This document shows positions 22,801 to 34,575 of a DNA stretch of 64,000 nucleotides, piece after piece. The notes under the pieces were generated by a model. The model saw only the letters and a program-made list of their open reading frames with translations, did not search any database and was not told where the DNA came from. Source of the stretch: Toxonevra muliebris. Its lineage: Eukaryota > Arthropoda > Insecta > Diptera > Pallopteridae. Positions within the stretch are counted from its first letter, which is position 1, and every line of letters starts with the position of its first letter. A program made the position numbers and the translations under genes. Location: positions 11,858,704-11,922,703 of the forward strand of contig OY829328.1 in assembly GCA_963691655.1 (NCBI GenBank), written 5' to 3'.

Positions 22801-24491
22801 ATGTATTTTATTTCATTAATATAAAATTTTACACATATATTATTTAATTTTTTAACTTTATTGAACGTTGCTATGATCTGGAACCCAGATTAGGCTAAAG
22901 TTAAGTTTATGATTTAGGCAGACGATTAACTCCTTACATTGAAAAACTAATTTAGTGGAGTATACGAATACGCATAGCTATCAAAGCCCTATCAATGATT
23001 TGCAGGTTTCTCTGCTTGCCAGAAGTTCGGCAGGGAAAATTATTCGTCTCAAAGTCAAAGTTATTCGGAAATATTGACTTGTAATACGTAAGTAGGCGTC
23101 CGCACCGACTCCGCAGTTCATCGTGAACCTTCTAGTTTATAGTTCTATCTCGTAGCTTACTCCTAGATGATTTCTTCTCCAATCTGCTCTTGCTTCGAAG
23201 AAATTAGTAGCAGTTCTTTACCGATTTCTCTGAATCACATTGTACTTGATTCTGCCATAGCTTTAGTATACATATATTATATATTAGTTCAAAAGATAAC
23301 AGATAAACTAATATTGTTTATGAAGACTTAAGAATATTTCGAAACAAGTATAGAGACTTCTTAGAAAGCAGCATTACTGCAATAACGAATTGCTAAATAT
23401 TTTAAGTAGGTACTTCGTTTAAAATGACTGCCTCAATTGCATTTAAATTCCATATATTTTTATATTATAAACCAAAATATTTGAGCTTACAAAACAAACA
23501 ATAAAGAAAAATATTTAAAATGCTTTTTCGTGTTCGTGCGCCTTTGTTATTATTTTTTATATTTTTTTAAAATATCTTCCAAAGAAAACCCTTAAGTCAA
23601 CAATTTCAATAAATGTACGTGTGTGTGTTTTAAGTATGTGTGTGCGAGCGTGTACATATGCCATAATTAAATCTTCAAAATCATCACTTGTACTTTCAAC
23701 ATATTGACAGCTTTGACAGACAGTTTTTGAATATTGTTGAGATCATATTTATGTAACTTGAATATATATGTACATATGAATGTATGTATTTATAAATAAG
23801 TACAAACCGAACTAGTAAATGCAAACAACAAATATGGTGCCAGAAATGGGTCATTTCTATTGAAATCGAAAATGCAAATGTTTCATTGGAACTTTTAAAA
23901 ACAAAAAAAAAAATAATAAATAAATGAAATAAAGAAATGAAAGAAGCATAAAAACAAATCTTGTTAAGTTAAACAAAAGCAAAAATCTTACATTTTGTTT
24001 GCGCTATGAAAGAATCAATATTTTTACATTTTTTTCTTTTTTTTTTTGTTATTCCTAATTTTAATTTTTACTGTATGTAAGGGAAGTGAGGGAGAAAAAA
24101 AAATTTCCACTCTTCAGCTCGTGCTCGTTTTTCTAATTTCAGCAACAGCTTTTCAATGAATATTTAAAAGAATTTACTTACAGTGCTCCTCAGTGTTGTT
24201 TTTTTTTTTTTATTTTTTTTTGTTTCTTAAATGTAAACATTATCGAAATTTAAGTCAACATTGAATTAATTATTATTTTTTTTCCTTTTTCGTACACTAT
24301 ACACAATAGCGCCTTACTTCATCTCTGCAGCAATAATAACAACATAAAAAAAGAAACAACAAAAAAACACAAGTGGGGCATGAATGATGAGGAAATGATG
24401 AAATGATTACAGTGTAAATTGTTGTATTAGAATTTTAAAATTCATGAATGAGAATATGTGCAAACACATACACACCTACCCCCATTGTTAG
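22801..24491. other. Non-genic AT-rich DNA
   Basis: 22900-23240 is less AT-rich but has no open frame of note. Poly-A/T and GTGTG runs follow. A splice-like pair on the minus strand would define 24182-24324 (acceptor TTGCTGCAG, donor GTAAGTAAAT), but the insert is low complexity. Confidence 0.4.
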
Positions 24492-25511
24492 TATCCCAGT
24501 TAAACTTTGGATAATCGTAGGAGTAATCATTGAGCGCTCCAAAGCGAGCAATCGATTACTCACTATTGCTCCAGAACTCTTGAATTTTGTACTCCTTTTT
24601 AACATTGCATGTCCTAGGGTATGGAGTACTCGTTTTAGCCTCCAAAAGGAGTAATAAAGGAGGACAAGATTACGAGCATGAGATCACTTGCATCTCATAG
24701 AAAAACAAAACTCCGAAATAGTTCCTTACAAAATTCATGACGCCATAGACTAGTTGTCTAAACCGTAAGCACTTGTGTGTGCGCCAAGGTTCAAATCCCA
24801 CAACATTTTTTTTTTTTATTTTTCTAATTATAATGTTATATTCATTTTTGTTCATTAATTTTTATTTTTTGTTTTTTATTATTTACTATTATCGTTTTAT
24901 AATTATTTTATTTTCTTGAGTTGCCTTTTTCCAGGCTCGAACCTGTGGCTGAAAAATTCGCATCGCGAATATTAAACGACACGCTTACCAACTGAGCCAC
25001 ACAAGAAAATTTGTTGTCATTGAATTTTGTTTCTTTTACTCTTGCAATGATTCTAGTACTAGTTACTGATTTTTAACTCTTTAATGCACACGATTTTAAA
25101 GAAAATAAAAACACCACTTGCACAGAAATTTTTTTTGGTCTATATCATTATCAGCAGAATGAGAAACTGTAAATAAAATATTAAACTGTGTGACTATAAG
25201 TAATTTCAACATTTCGAGGTGAGTTAAAATATATCACACTATGCATAAAAAGATATGCGGGGCAGTTTTTACCCTACCTACCGTAAAGAGTTAACTGCGC
25301 AAGAGAGAGTAAGATATACAAATTTGAACTACTCAATCAGGCTGCCTTTGTTTATCATTATTTCTAAAAATAGACCATATAAAGTTATGAAATTGTGTTA
25401 TTGAAATTCTAAAATTTTGTTACTGTATTGGAGTTGCTCGTTCATCCCTCCTTTTGGAGTAATGAAATCATTAATCGTTTGAGAAGTGCTCACTGTTTGT
25501 GCAACTGGGAT
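24492..25511 (-). mobile_element. Composite element R2, copy 2 (with insert)
   Basis: The termini TATCCCAGTT and AACTGGGATA are perfect 10-bp inverted repeats. The outer halves match copy 1 (20449-21156) block by block in inverse order. The left half contains GGTTCAAATCCC (24788-24799), which fits a pol III B box. Relative to copy 1, about 300 bp extra (24810-25130) is present, and this insert carries a second, stronger tRNA-like sequence. The 68- and 61-codon frames inside are not conserved. The superfamily is not assigned. Confidence 0.7.
24928..25007 (-). repeat. tRNA-like SINE head
   Basis: Read on the minus strand, TGGCTCAGTTGGTAAGCGT (24981-24999) is a good pol III A box / D arm and GGTTCGAGCCTGG (24931-24943) a good B box / T arm. 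The 38-nt spacing fits a tRNA. The acceptor stem is not contiguous with the T arm (about 12 extra bases), so it is a tRNA-derived repeat rather than a working tRNA. It lies inside the insert of R2 copy 2. Confidence 0.6.
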
Positions 25512-25695
25512 AAAGCTGAATTTTTATGTGTGGGTGAATTTTATTTCATTTATTTGTAAGCAACAGATTAAAATTTATTTTAACAGAGCCATAAGTTGTT
25601 TACATGTTTATCAGGATATTTCAGAGGGACGCTACTCACACTTCTGACTCAAAAGTTCAACGATCTAAACACTCATAGCAACTTTTATCTAAATA

Positions 25696-26296
25696 CCACC
25701 TTGATCAAAAAGTTCTCGGAATAACCACCGTGTGGCGCTCCCATCGTTCCGATTTGAGTTCTGTTTTTTTTTTGTTAAGTTGGTACATCTGTTGTTGATT
25801 CCCTCTAAATCTTAGCGTCATAGCTTGATATTTGCAAAAGTTACGTAGCCAAGTGTGCGTGTTGGCGATTTTTTACAATTTTATTAAATAGTATAGTATT
25901 AAATTTTGCGTAAAAAAACGGATTTAATGGTACGCGAACGTTGGAAATGTTGGAAAAGTGTTTCGGCAACGATTCTCTAACGAAAAATGCAACAAATACT
26001 ATCCAACAGCAACCGAATTTACCTGATTTGTCTCCCTGTGACTTCTTTTTGTTCGATCGAGTTAAAAAACCATTACGGGGATCGCGTTTCAGTAGCCGAG
26101 AGGAAGTAATGGAAAAATCGCAGGAAGCACTGATGGACATACCGAAAACCGAATATAAAAAATGCTTCGAGGATTGGATCAAGCGTTGGCATAAGTGTGT
26201 TGCAGTCGATGGGGATTACTTTGAAGGGGACAATATAGATTTAGATGAATAAACTTGTATTTTTAATTTTCTGAATAAACTTTTTGATCAAGGTAG
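25696..26296 (+). mobile_element. Internally deleted mariner element
   Basis: Inverted termini CCACCTTGATCAAAAAGTT and CTACCTTGATCAAAAAGTT (the right end read on the other strand) are each flanked by TA (25694-25695 and 26297-26298), the mariner target. The 601-bp length is about half of a full mariner of roughly 1.3 kb. The interior keeps the start and end of a transposase joined by deletion. Confidence 0.85.
25897..26252 (+). pseudogene. Mariner transposase, core deleted
   Basis: An N-terminal piece (IKFCVK, then a frame change at a run of seven A near 25911, then LEMLEKCFGNDSLTKNA) matches the first helix-turn-helix of mariner transposases. After about residue 20 of the open frame it jumps directly to LPDLSPCDFFLF, the third-Asp region of the D,D34D catalytic site, and runs on to KKCFEDWIKRWHKCV and GDYFEGD, the usual C-terminus. 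The 103-codon open frame (25941-26252) therefore lacks roughly 200 residues, including the first two catalytic Asp. It may still encode a short fusion of DNA-binding and C-terminal parts but cannot be a transposase. No subfamily is claimed. Confidence 0.85.
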
Positions 26297-26298
26297 TA

Positions 26299-27290
26299 TA
26301 TATTATAGAATATTAAGACTTTATAAATACATTGGGTTTCTAGAGATTTCATCTATTAGGGATCTATTGATATCAGCTTGAAGATAAAAGGTCAAAATAG
26401 GTAATAAGTTTAAGCAAAAAGCGAAGAAGTGCATTGAGTAAAGAAAATGTAAATTTAAAAAAACACTTTGGAACATAAAAACGAAAGCTTTTATAATGAA
26501 GTAAACAACAATGCGTAAAGTATGTTATCCTATCATGTGAGGAGTGCAGAGGGGACTGTTTTTAGTTTGGTTTTCAATGTTTCGCCGATTTCTTGTCAGC
26601 TTCTTTAGAAAGATATTTTATTTTTGAATCTATATCTAATCTATTCATATGTAAAGTAAGAAATAATAAATACATATTTTTGAAAACAGATAACAACATG
26701 GAAGCACTAATTTTTTGGAAACTCATATAAAATGCCGTTTTTCTCAAAACTGATCAAGATATAGATAATTTGATTGAAAATAACTTAAGTTTCCTTACGT
26801 CAATATTGGGAGAGATTTCGATTTTAAAATATATATACTACATATATTTTTTTTTTTTTGGATTTGCGGAACTAGAGTTAAATGTTACTTCAAAAAGTTG
26901 GTTTTTCGTGGAACCAGTATTAACTACAAGTTTCTAATTTCAAACGATTTATTTTCGTTTTACAGTGCTCACCGAAAATTGCCCCTCATGAAACCATGTA
27001 AGAACTTCGACAGACATAATTTTTTTTTTCATGATATTTTTTTTTTTTTTTAATAAGTTCTTTCCCAGCTTTCAGCTTTAGTTAAAATTATTGACAAAAA
27101 AGTTTTTTATATTTTCCAACTGAACATTCCCCCTCAATAATGTTTGAATAAAAAAAAACTTTTTTATTTTGTTTTTTGTTGATTAAGCAATATAAAGTTT
27201 ATACAGTTTTTTTAGATTAATAATTAGCAAATAAATACATTTGGTAGGTACCTATATACATATATGTATGTTTAGATGTAGAACACTTAC
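26299..27290. other. Non-genic AT-rich DNA
   Basis: No gene seen. A splice-like pair (TTTTACAG / GTAAGAAC) would define a 32-nt plus-strand segment at 26966-26997, but evidence is thin. Confidence 0.4.
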
Positions 27291-27328
27291 CATTTGTGGG
27301 TACAAAGTCATTAGGAAATTCCATTAAT
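27291..27328 (-). CDS. Candidate 38-nt micro-exon of an unknown host gene
   Basis: On the minus strand the segment is preceded by a T-rich tract ending TTTATTTTGTTACAG and followed by GTAAGTGTTC, a near-consensus fly intron start. One frame is open across the exon and contains an ATG; from that ATG it reads MEFPNDFVPTN plus one base into the next exon. The other two frames are less suitable (one has TAA). Base composition is more balanced than the flanks. If real, the gene runs right to left and most of the window is its intron. I do not recognise the peptide. Random splice-site pairs do occur in 64 kb of AT-rich DNA, so confidence is moderate. Confidence 0.35.
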
Positions 27329-27335
27329 CTGTAAC

Positions 27336-29700
27336 AAAATAAACAGAAAAATAAATAAAAAAATAAAAACCGGTATAAGCAAATGATTTAGATAAACTGA
27401 CTAAAATAACCAGCTGTTTGATAACAAATTATTTTATTAAAAATAGAAATTAAGTACCTAAATAAATAAATAATAAAAAACAATACTAAATAATAAATTG
27501 GTGAGAATAACGCTTTCTATGCTCTTTTTTTACTACTTGAATTTATAAACTCCTCTCTTTCTTTCTTCATATTTACTTTGCTTAACTAACTGAATGTATT
27601 TATAAATGTATGTATAATTTTTATATACCTATTATATTATATACTTTATAGTGGATATAAACTGTAGCCTAAATTCTTACTTCTTTCAACATAACTACAT
27701 AAAATATATATCATTGGATTATTAAAACTAAACTTCTCCTTGCTCAACAACTTGTAAAATAAACATTATGAAAAGGGAAATCGAGTTAAAATGAGAAGAG
27801 CAATATTTTGTAAGAGAACCAGTGCACATTGAAAACACCGAAAGAAAACGTTAAAACATCGCTTTGAATTTGAGTAAGAATAACTCGGAAAAAGTTTTTC
27901 ATGCTTTGATATTTCAGAGTTAGTGGGTTTAATTAAAAAAAAAAAAGAAACCTACAACTTTTTAGAAAGGTTTCTTAAGGTTTTTTTTTAAAGAAGATCC
28001 CAAATTTGAGTTTTCTCAGATAAAATTATAGGTTAATATTTTATGAACATAAATGTAGTTTTCCCGCAATTGGAACTCCTTCCCGTCGAAAAATTAATCT
28101 CTGCATTTCCTCTCCGCTTGGCCGGCGATGAATTACGCAAAATTTAAGCTCGTATTTCTCAAAATTGCCGTTTTGAAATGTTGTATGATTTTTTTTAACC
28201 CAACTGCTACCTTCTAGCCGAACTTTATTATTTTTGAAATTTTTTAAAAATAACAAAATTTTAGTGCGAAATGGGCTTTAAAAAATTGCCAGTATTTTTA
28301 ATTTTTAAAAAAATTTAAGTTCCTCGTAAAAGTACAACTCTTGATTACTAAAAAAATGGATTTGTTTATTTCGAATCAACAACAACAACACTGTAATCCA
28401 ACACCATTCAATTAATACCATTAACTAAACAATATGCAAAGTTCTACAAAAAGATTTCTAAAATATTTCTACGTCAAAACAAAATCATGAAATTTTTTTA
28501 AATTTGTACCGTCTAATTTGAAATCGCCCTTAAGGTTCGTTGCCTAATGGCATAATAATGACTAAAAAACAAAAATAATTCTGAAATATATGTATAACAC
28601 TAATTTGAAAACGATAATTAAACTATAAATAAAGAAAAATCAGACAATTAATTTAAGTTAAAATAAAGAAAACTTTGACCCAGAGTATGTAAAACAGGCA
28701 AACAATAATAAGTTGATGTGACTCACACTGGCTGTTTCTAAACACTTCGTTAACTAATTTGTATTTAAATGAAATGCATAGCGGAATAATTAAAATCAAG
28801 AGCATTGCCAGTCATAGAAACAAAAGAAAGTATTTATAATATTGAATTTGTAATTAATTGTACACACGAAGAAAAATTCATACGTACATATGTTGACAAA
28901 AAGTAGAACATACATATATACATACATATATGTATGTATATGTACATTCAGCCATAGAAGTAAACAAAAATAATAAGGTGATTCAAGTTTTAGTGTTAGT
29001 CTTACAGCACGCTCTTACTACTGCATAAACATGACTAAAAGGTGACGTGTTTATGAACAGCTGACCTACGTTCTCACTTGAGTATTTAAGAAAATTCATA
29101 TCTATTTGGATGGAAACAATAGATATCAGAGTAACAAACATTTTCAAGGTAGAACAATCGCGTAAGAGATATTGGATATTGTAGAGTTAATAAACACCTA
29201 TGTATATAATATGAAAATAAGTCAGAAAAAAGAAAAAAAAAGGGCTAAACACTTTCTGTTCCACTGCCATAAATTGCGGACGAATCTCTCAAGAAAATTC
29301 AAAACTCAGGTTCGATTTGCAATCAATACAGTTTGTCAAGTAGACACAATTGAGGCCTCGGTGACTACATTCCACTCTCTACTAAATCTAATATAAACTG
29401 AGTATTTAAGAGACTTCTAGTTTAATTTGACGTTTTTTAGCTTAAATTTTTTTAATGACTGCAAATATAAAAATCTTTTTATTTATTGTGTAATTAAATT
29501 CTACGGTGATTCAGAAAAATGTATGAGGAAGCGGGAAAAAATGCCCAAAAAAAACATTTCCTCAAATTTATGCTTTTCTAGTTTCTTCTTTTTTTTTTTA
29601 CTGTGGTTGTCGAAATTTTACAACAGTGCGGCTAAATTTAGCCAGAAAATCATACTGGCAGTGCACACAGGTTCACCATCTAAAATAGAGTTATAAGTGT
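27336..29700. other. Non-genic AT-rich DNA
   Basis: Includes ATAAATA-type low complexity (27350-27480), an ACATATATACATA tract (28905-28945) and several short frames without recognisable domains (28041-28256 minus, 29172-29396, 29427-29696). Confidence 0.4.
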
Positions 29701-29730
29701 GTTTAACTCTTTAACGGTCGAAAGACATAT
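29701..29730 (-). repeat. Dispersed repeat R1, copy B, outer piece
   Basis: TTAACTCTTTAACGGTCGAA and the following AAGACATATA correspond to 48524-48552 of copy D. The match is cut at TATA by the Tc1 element and resumes at 31336. Confidence 0.6.
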
Positions 29731-31337
29731 ACTGGCAGCCAAAAAACCGCACCACTTGCAATACTGCTGCAATTTCGGTAATATTTCCTAACTGAGCCCT
29801 TTATAAAGGAGATTCTCTTGTTTATGTTTTAAGAATATATTTAAGCTGAATGTACCATTTTTTATTGCGCTTATTTGGCGAAAAGAAGAATTTTTGAAAA
29901 AGTGCCAAAAACAACTGCAAAGTATAAACAATTGTCGTGCCACCAAAACGTCGAAATTTTTTTTCTAAGGTATCAAGGAGTGTCATAAAGTTAAATACCT
30001 GAAGAAATATGATGCCAACATTCGGCAGCTGTTGGACTGATCTAGAAAAAAGGCAATTTGTACCCGCTTGAATGGACAAAAGGATCAAGAAGACTAAGGA
30101 AGACAAATACGAGAGAAAATTACAGAACCTGAAAGAGAACCATAAATTATCGATTTAAAAGTGCAGTCACAATAAGGACTGAGCTAAAGAGTTATTACAA
30201 TGTGAACATAAATGTCGAAAACTTACGCAGAAAGAAACGAAAGTTCAGTCCGTATGGGAGACGATCAGCCAAAAACTCGTTGTTGACGAAATGGATGGAA
30301 ACAAATCGCTTGGCATGGACTAAAAACTACAGGAATTGAACTCTGGCAGACTCGAGAAAAGTTATATGATCGGGCAAACTAAACTCAATTTTTTATACGC
30401 ATTTAATCTTCGGTACGTGCGTTGCTCTGATATAGAGCAATACAAGGATAACGAATATAGTATAAAGTATTGCGAAAATGGCAAATTTCCACAATGTCAA
30501 ATGGCTTGAATAGATTTTTTCTACTATATCCAGAGTCCCTTATATTGTATTTAAGGCACTGTGAACGCCCAAAAATATGGATAAAATTTTATATTGCCGT
30601 AAGCCAATTGTGGTGCGCTTTCGCTCATTAATGACGTTTTTTCCGGACGACTTCTGCGGCATATCATCGCGCCAAATCGGCAAGGTTTAGTTAGTAATTA
30701 ACGCCAAATGATTGATAACTTTACAAATAGTAAAAAAGTTAGATTATTGATTCTTATTTGTTTACAGATTCAAAATATTTTCGATGATGTTAGAATTTAC
30801 TGGCTGGAATGATCAGGTAGCTCGCCGGATTTAAGTCCGGTAGAGACCACTGTCATTTAATGAGACGGAAAGTTGCTCAAAACATGCCAAAGAATAAAAA
30901 AACCCTTATTGGAGTTCTGAAAAAAGTTTGATATTAAAAAAATAACGAATGATTTCCTTAAAGTGCTTGTCGACTCTAAGCCATTCAAGATAACGACCAT
31001 AAGAAAGGCTAAGAGAGGGGCACCATCAAACTAAACAATTTTGGTTATGACTCTAATATGAAAAAACATTAATCTTAGTTTACACCTTAAAAAAATAATA
31101 AATATTTATATTTTTACATACTTTTAATTAATATCCTCAAAAACGTGAAGTTTCTTCCATATTTTTGTTTTAATTAAAAAGTAATAAAATGTGTATGTAT
31201 GTATGATGTTTCTTTCGCAATTTTGTTCCCGAAAATAAAAAAAATTACATTCACTAAAACAAAATCAGGTTTAGGTCCCATTTTAAACAATTTTCTTGAA
31301 ATTGGTGGGTGGTGCGGTTTTTATGACCGCCAGTGTA
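29729..31337 (+). mobile_element. Decayed Tc1-family element inside repeat R1
   Basis: The left end reads CTGGCAGCCAAAAAACCGCA then CCAC. The right end, on the other strand, reads CACTGGCGGTCATAAAAACC then GCACCAC. These are inverted termini of about 25 bp with a few differences, abutting TA. About 1.6 kb matches a full Tc1-type element. The interior holds plus-strand transposase remains. Its flanks join into a continuous R1 sequence, so the insertion point is defined. Confidence 0.85.
30183..31035 (+). pseudogene. Tc1-family transposase relic
   Basis: Several plus-strand segments in shifted frames line up in order with Tc1 transposases. One is an LRRKKRKFSPYGRR / LLTKWMETNRLAWTKNY stretch ending LADSRKVI (about 30210-30360), equivalent to the second DNA-binding part and the sequence just before the first catalytic Asp. 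A later one is SPDLSPVE (about 30823-30845), which keeps the third catalytic residue as Glu (D,D34E type). The C-terminal VLVDSKP and KAKRGAPSN then end at a TAA (31033-31035), resembling V.SMP.R...V..AKGG.T.Y. The middle, including the second Asp, is unrecognisable. Frameshifts and stops show it is dead. Confidence 0.75.
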
Positions 31338-31785
31338 TATGCCCTCAATCAATTTTCAATGTTTTAGGTTATCTTGCCCGTTCTATATGTAAGCTCATTT
31401 TTACCCGGTACTAGATGCTATGATCCAATTTTGAACATTTTTAAAAACAGTTTCCATATGTCTTCAATAATAAATTTTAGTACTTAAAAAAATAAAGAAA
31501 ATTTGTTTCTGAATTTTGGAGAGTGTAGTAATTTTTGGCTTACCCCAAGAGAACATATCATCAGCAATAAGTAATCCCTGAAATCATATGTATTTGACAC
31601 GGTATTTTAGAAGTTATTATAAACACGAAATGTAGAAAATATGGATTTTTTGTTGGATTTTGCTTATTTCTCCATGTTTTTTTCCTACAAAATCTTGGTC
31701 AGCTGTAGCCTTTTAAAAATAAATAAGAACCTGTGAAGTTATAATTTCTACATTAAGTTTATTATTTAATCTAGGTGAGTTCTCA
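31336..31785 (-). repeat. Dispersed repeat R1, copy B, main piece
   Basis: Read on the minus strand it gives TAATAAACTTAATGTAGAAA, TTATAACTTCACAGGTTCTT, GCTACAGCTGACCAA and GCATCTAGTACCGGGTAAAA, matching copy C (58215-58625) over nearly its full length and copy A in part. The end at 31336-31395 also matches copy D (48524-48615): CAATGTTTTAGGTTATCTTG versus CAATGTTTTGAGTTATTTTA. Confidence 0.75.
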
Positions 31786-31963
31786 ATGAGACGATATGGA
31801 TTAATTAGTGTATGGTATTACACATTATATTATAATTCAGAATTTTCTCATTCAAGAAAAAAAAATTCAAATTTTTTTCGCAATTGAAGTTGACGGTTTG
31901 TACCAAAACAGGTCTTTTTTTTTAACACAAAACAATGTATGGTAAACTCGGTGATTAAAATTA

Positions 31964-32633
31964 CAGTATGTAACAAAATTAAGCAAATGAAGAGACATCT
32001 TTGAGACATGAAAAAAACCATAAAAATGGCGTCAAATTAAATATTATCAGCATAGCTAAGTTTCTACACATTCATATGAATAAAAGTGGAAACAAATTTT
32101 TGAAATCAAATAATATCTTCAGTGTCAAGAAATTTCGAAAATAAATTATGATTTTTTATAATTTTTTGGCCAACATTTTTTTTAAATTCCACAACTGTGT
32201 TATTGTTCCTTGGAAGTACAAACATAATACAAGTGTTTTTGAAATCGGATAATTTTTATTGGTGCCACAAGATGTACAAAGATTGTAAGTTTTCCGAAAT
32301 TCAGAAAAATTGTATGGAAATTATAAATTATGGTCGAAACTTCTGAACTTTGAACCGCTTGTGGCACCAATAGAAATTATTTGATTTCAAAATTTTGCAT
32401 TTGTAAGGAGCAATAACAAAGCTATGGAATTTTAAAAAAATTTTGGCCAACAAATTTTGAAAAACCCTTTTGGAACCTCAAACAGTTTTCTGATTTCAAA
32501 AATTTGTTTCTACTTTTGCTCATCTGGATGTGTAGAAACTTAACTATGCTGATAATTTTTATTTGACGCCATTTTTGGCTTTTTTTCATGTCCCAAAAAT
32601 GTCCCTTCATTTGCTTAATGTTGTTACATACTG
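31964..32633. mobile_element. 670-bp fold-back (long-TIR) element
   Basis: The element is almost entirely an inverted repeat. It starts TA-CAGTATGTAACAAAATTAAG and ends CTTAATGTTGTTACATACTG-TA. The arms remain alignable for more than 250 bp, with pairs such as GGCGTCAAAT / ATTTGACGCC, AGTTTCTACACATTC / GGATGTGTAGAAACTTA and TTGGTGCCACAAG / CTTGTGGCACCAA around a centre near 32300. TA flanks and CAGT start fit a Tc1/mariner-type target. Non-coding; the 75-codon minus frame lies in one arm. Confidence 0.85.
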
Positions 32634-32745
32634 TATATAAAAAATTCATAAGCTCGAGTTTATTCTGCAGTGAAAACGTACTATTAGTTTTCTATAGTAT
32701 TTGAACTAAAAGAAGGATATTTTCTAAATAGCTTTTTTGTGCCTG

Positions 32746-32934
32746 CTACTATCTGTATCCAAAGGGAAGCACCCCCCCCCCCCCCCGCCCCCCATCCAAC
32801 TCTTTCTCTCTTACCAATAAAAAAAAATCTCATACATTTTGACCGCTGGTCAAAAATCAAAGCAAAAATTTTAAAAGGACGTAAAAATTAAAACACCTCC
32901 CACGCCTTAAGAAATCTGTGGATCCGCTAATTGT
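32746..32934. mobile_element. Short MITE with GGATC-containing ends, copy 2
   Basis: Related to 6188-6356: a homopolymer run of 15 or more C near one end, TCTCTCTTACCAAT-like interior (inverse of ATCGGTAAGAGAGGAGC in copy 1), and the end CTGTGGATCCGCTAATTGTA. The left end is eroded. Confidence 0.5.
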
Positions 32935-34560
32935 ATATGTCTTTATAAATTTTGGACGAAAGCCATGTCACCATCTCTTGAATTAAGTTTAAAAAATTTG
33001 GATGAAACATTAATCCATTATATATTTCATTTTGAATGGATTAACTTTAAATATGACAATTATTCAATTTTATACTTCGTCAATTTTTTTTTTTCATTTT
33101 TGTTTTACCTGTCATCGATACAGAAGCGTGAATATTATTATTATTATTTTTTTGTTGGCTCGAATATTTTTATTTTAATAAATCAATTTCAATGCATGTA
33201 TTCATTTATCATTGTGAAATCAATCAAATTAAATTTGCTGCAGGCAAAATTATAATAAATTAATTTAAGTTGATTTAAACATTTTATTGTTTGTTTATTT
33301 TTTCATGATTTAAAACAAAAATGTATATATTTATAAATAATTTGTTTTAATCGTACAATGACTTTTGAATAATAATAATACGTAGGTAGTGATAATTATA
33401 TAAATATGAATAAGGATTTTTAAAATGTTTTTACAATATAATACAAAATGATATAATACGTTTCAGAGTAGGTATTCTAATAATAATAAAAATAATAAAA
33501 TATGACTTCCAAAACGATTAGTTAGGCAGATGAAACCGATTAGAAATATTCTAAGCTACTTTTCCAATTTTCAGTGGAAGCTATTTAAAATTTTCTTTTT
33601 ATATAAAATATGGGGTATAGGTTTTGATCGAATTGCGATATTTGCATTCTAGCATTTAAATATTTATTTGCTTGTATTTAATAATTGGTTAATCTCAATT
33701 CTTTACAGTTCACGTACAAATCCTCCAAAATTTAGAATTTTCTATGAAATCTTAAAAGATGACTTCAACAAAAATTATTCCATTAAAAATATAAAAAATA
33801 AACAATTTTGAAGAGCAAAAAAAAACAAATATATAATTAAAAAAATGGTATAAAAAGGAAAAAGACGTCAACACAATGTTGTTTACGAATGAATTCCACC
33901 GCTATTTTTATTATTATTTATTTAATTTTTTCCTTTTATTATTTTACTTTAAAGAAAAAAAAATTGATTTTATCGATAGTATTTTGTCTGGCAGTTTTTT
34001 GTTTTTAATATTAAGTATTTACTTATAATTTTTTATTTGCTTTTCTACATATAAATTTTATTCTGGTCTGATTTTGTGACTAATACACAAAAACAAAGTT
34101 ATAAATTATTTAAGTGATAGTAATGAAAAGAAATAGAAAAAGTTAAAGCTTTTAGAAAATAAAAAGCAACAAAAAAAAAAAAAACTAGACGGCAAAGCAA
34201 ATTATCTTATCAGTTGTTGTTATATTGATAGCCCAGAAAAAAAAATAATAATTACTGATAAATATCTTGGCAACAGATTGGCTACAATTCTTCTTGACAA
34301 CACATTTACATTTTGTAAATGTAAATGCACAAGACTTAAATCTTGTATGTTCTTTGGAAAAGACTAAGGGAAACATTCAGATTTAGAGTAGAGAATGATA
34401 CGCAACTCATTTATTGATTTATGTTAAAAGAAAAAAGAAAAGTGAACGCGTTCTAAAGGAAGAGTAAAAAAACTTTTTAGCGGTGCTAGAAAAAGTAATT
34501 TATTAATTAATAATAACATGCAAACACCAAAGTAAGTTAACTTAAATGATAATAAGTGGA
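32935..34560. other. Non-genic, very AT-rich DNA
   Basis: Poly-A/T runs and AATAAT low complexity. No gene seen. An ACATTTTACATTTG-type short palindrome lies at about 34300-34325. Confidence 0.4.
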
Positions 34561-34575
34561 AATATGTAGCATTTC

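Noticed and set aside
24182..24324. Possible 143-nt minus-strand exon (TTGCTGCAG / GTAAGTAAAT)
   Set aside because: The insert is dominated by poly-A low complexity and breaks the frame from the 27.3-kb candidate exon; splice-like pairs of this quality are expected by chance.
24931..24999. Functional tRNA gene
   Set aside because: A and B boxes are good, but the acceptor stem is not contiguous with the T arm and the copy lies inside a repeat; treated as SINE-derived.
26966..26997. Possible 32-nt plus-strand exon (TTTTACAG / GTAAGAAC)
   Set aside because: Very short, no initiator or neighbouring exon on this strand, donor only fair.
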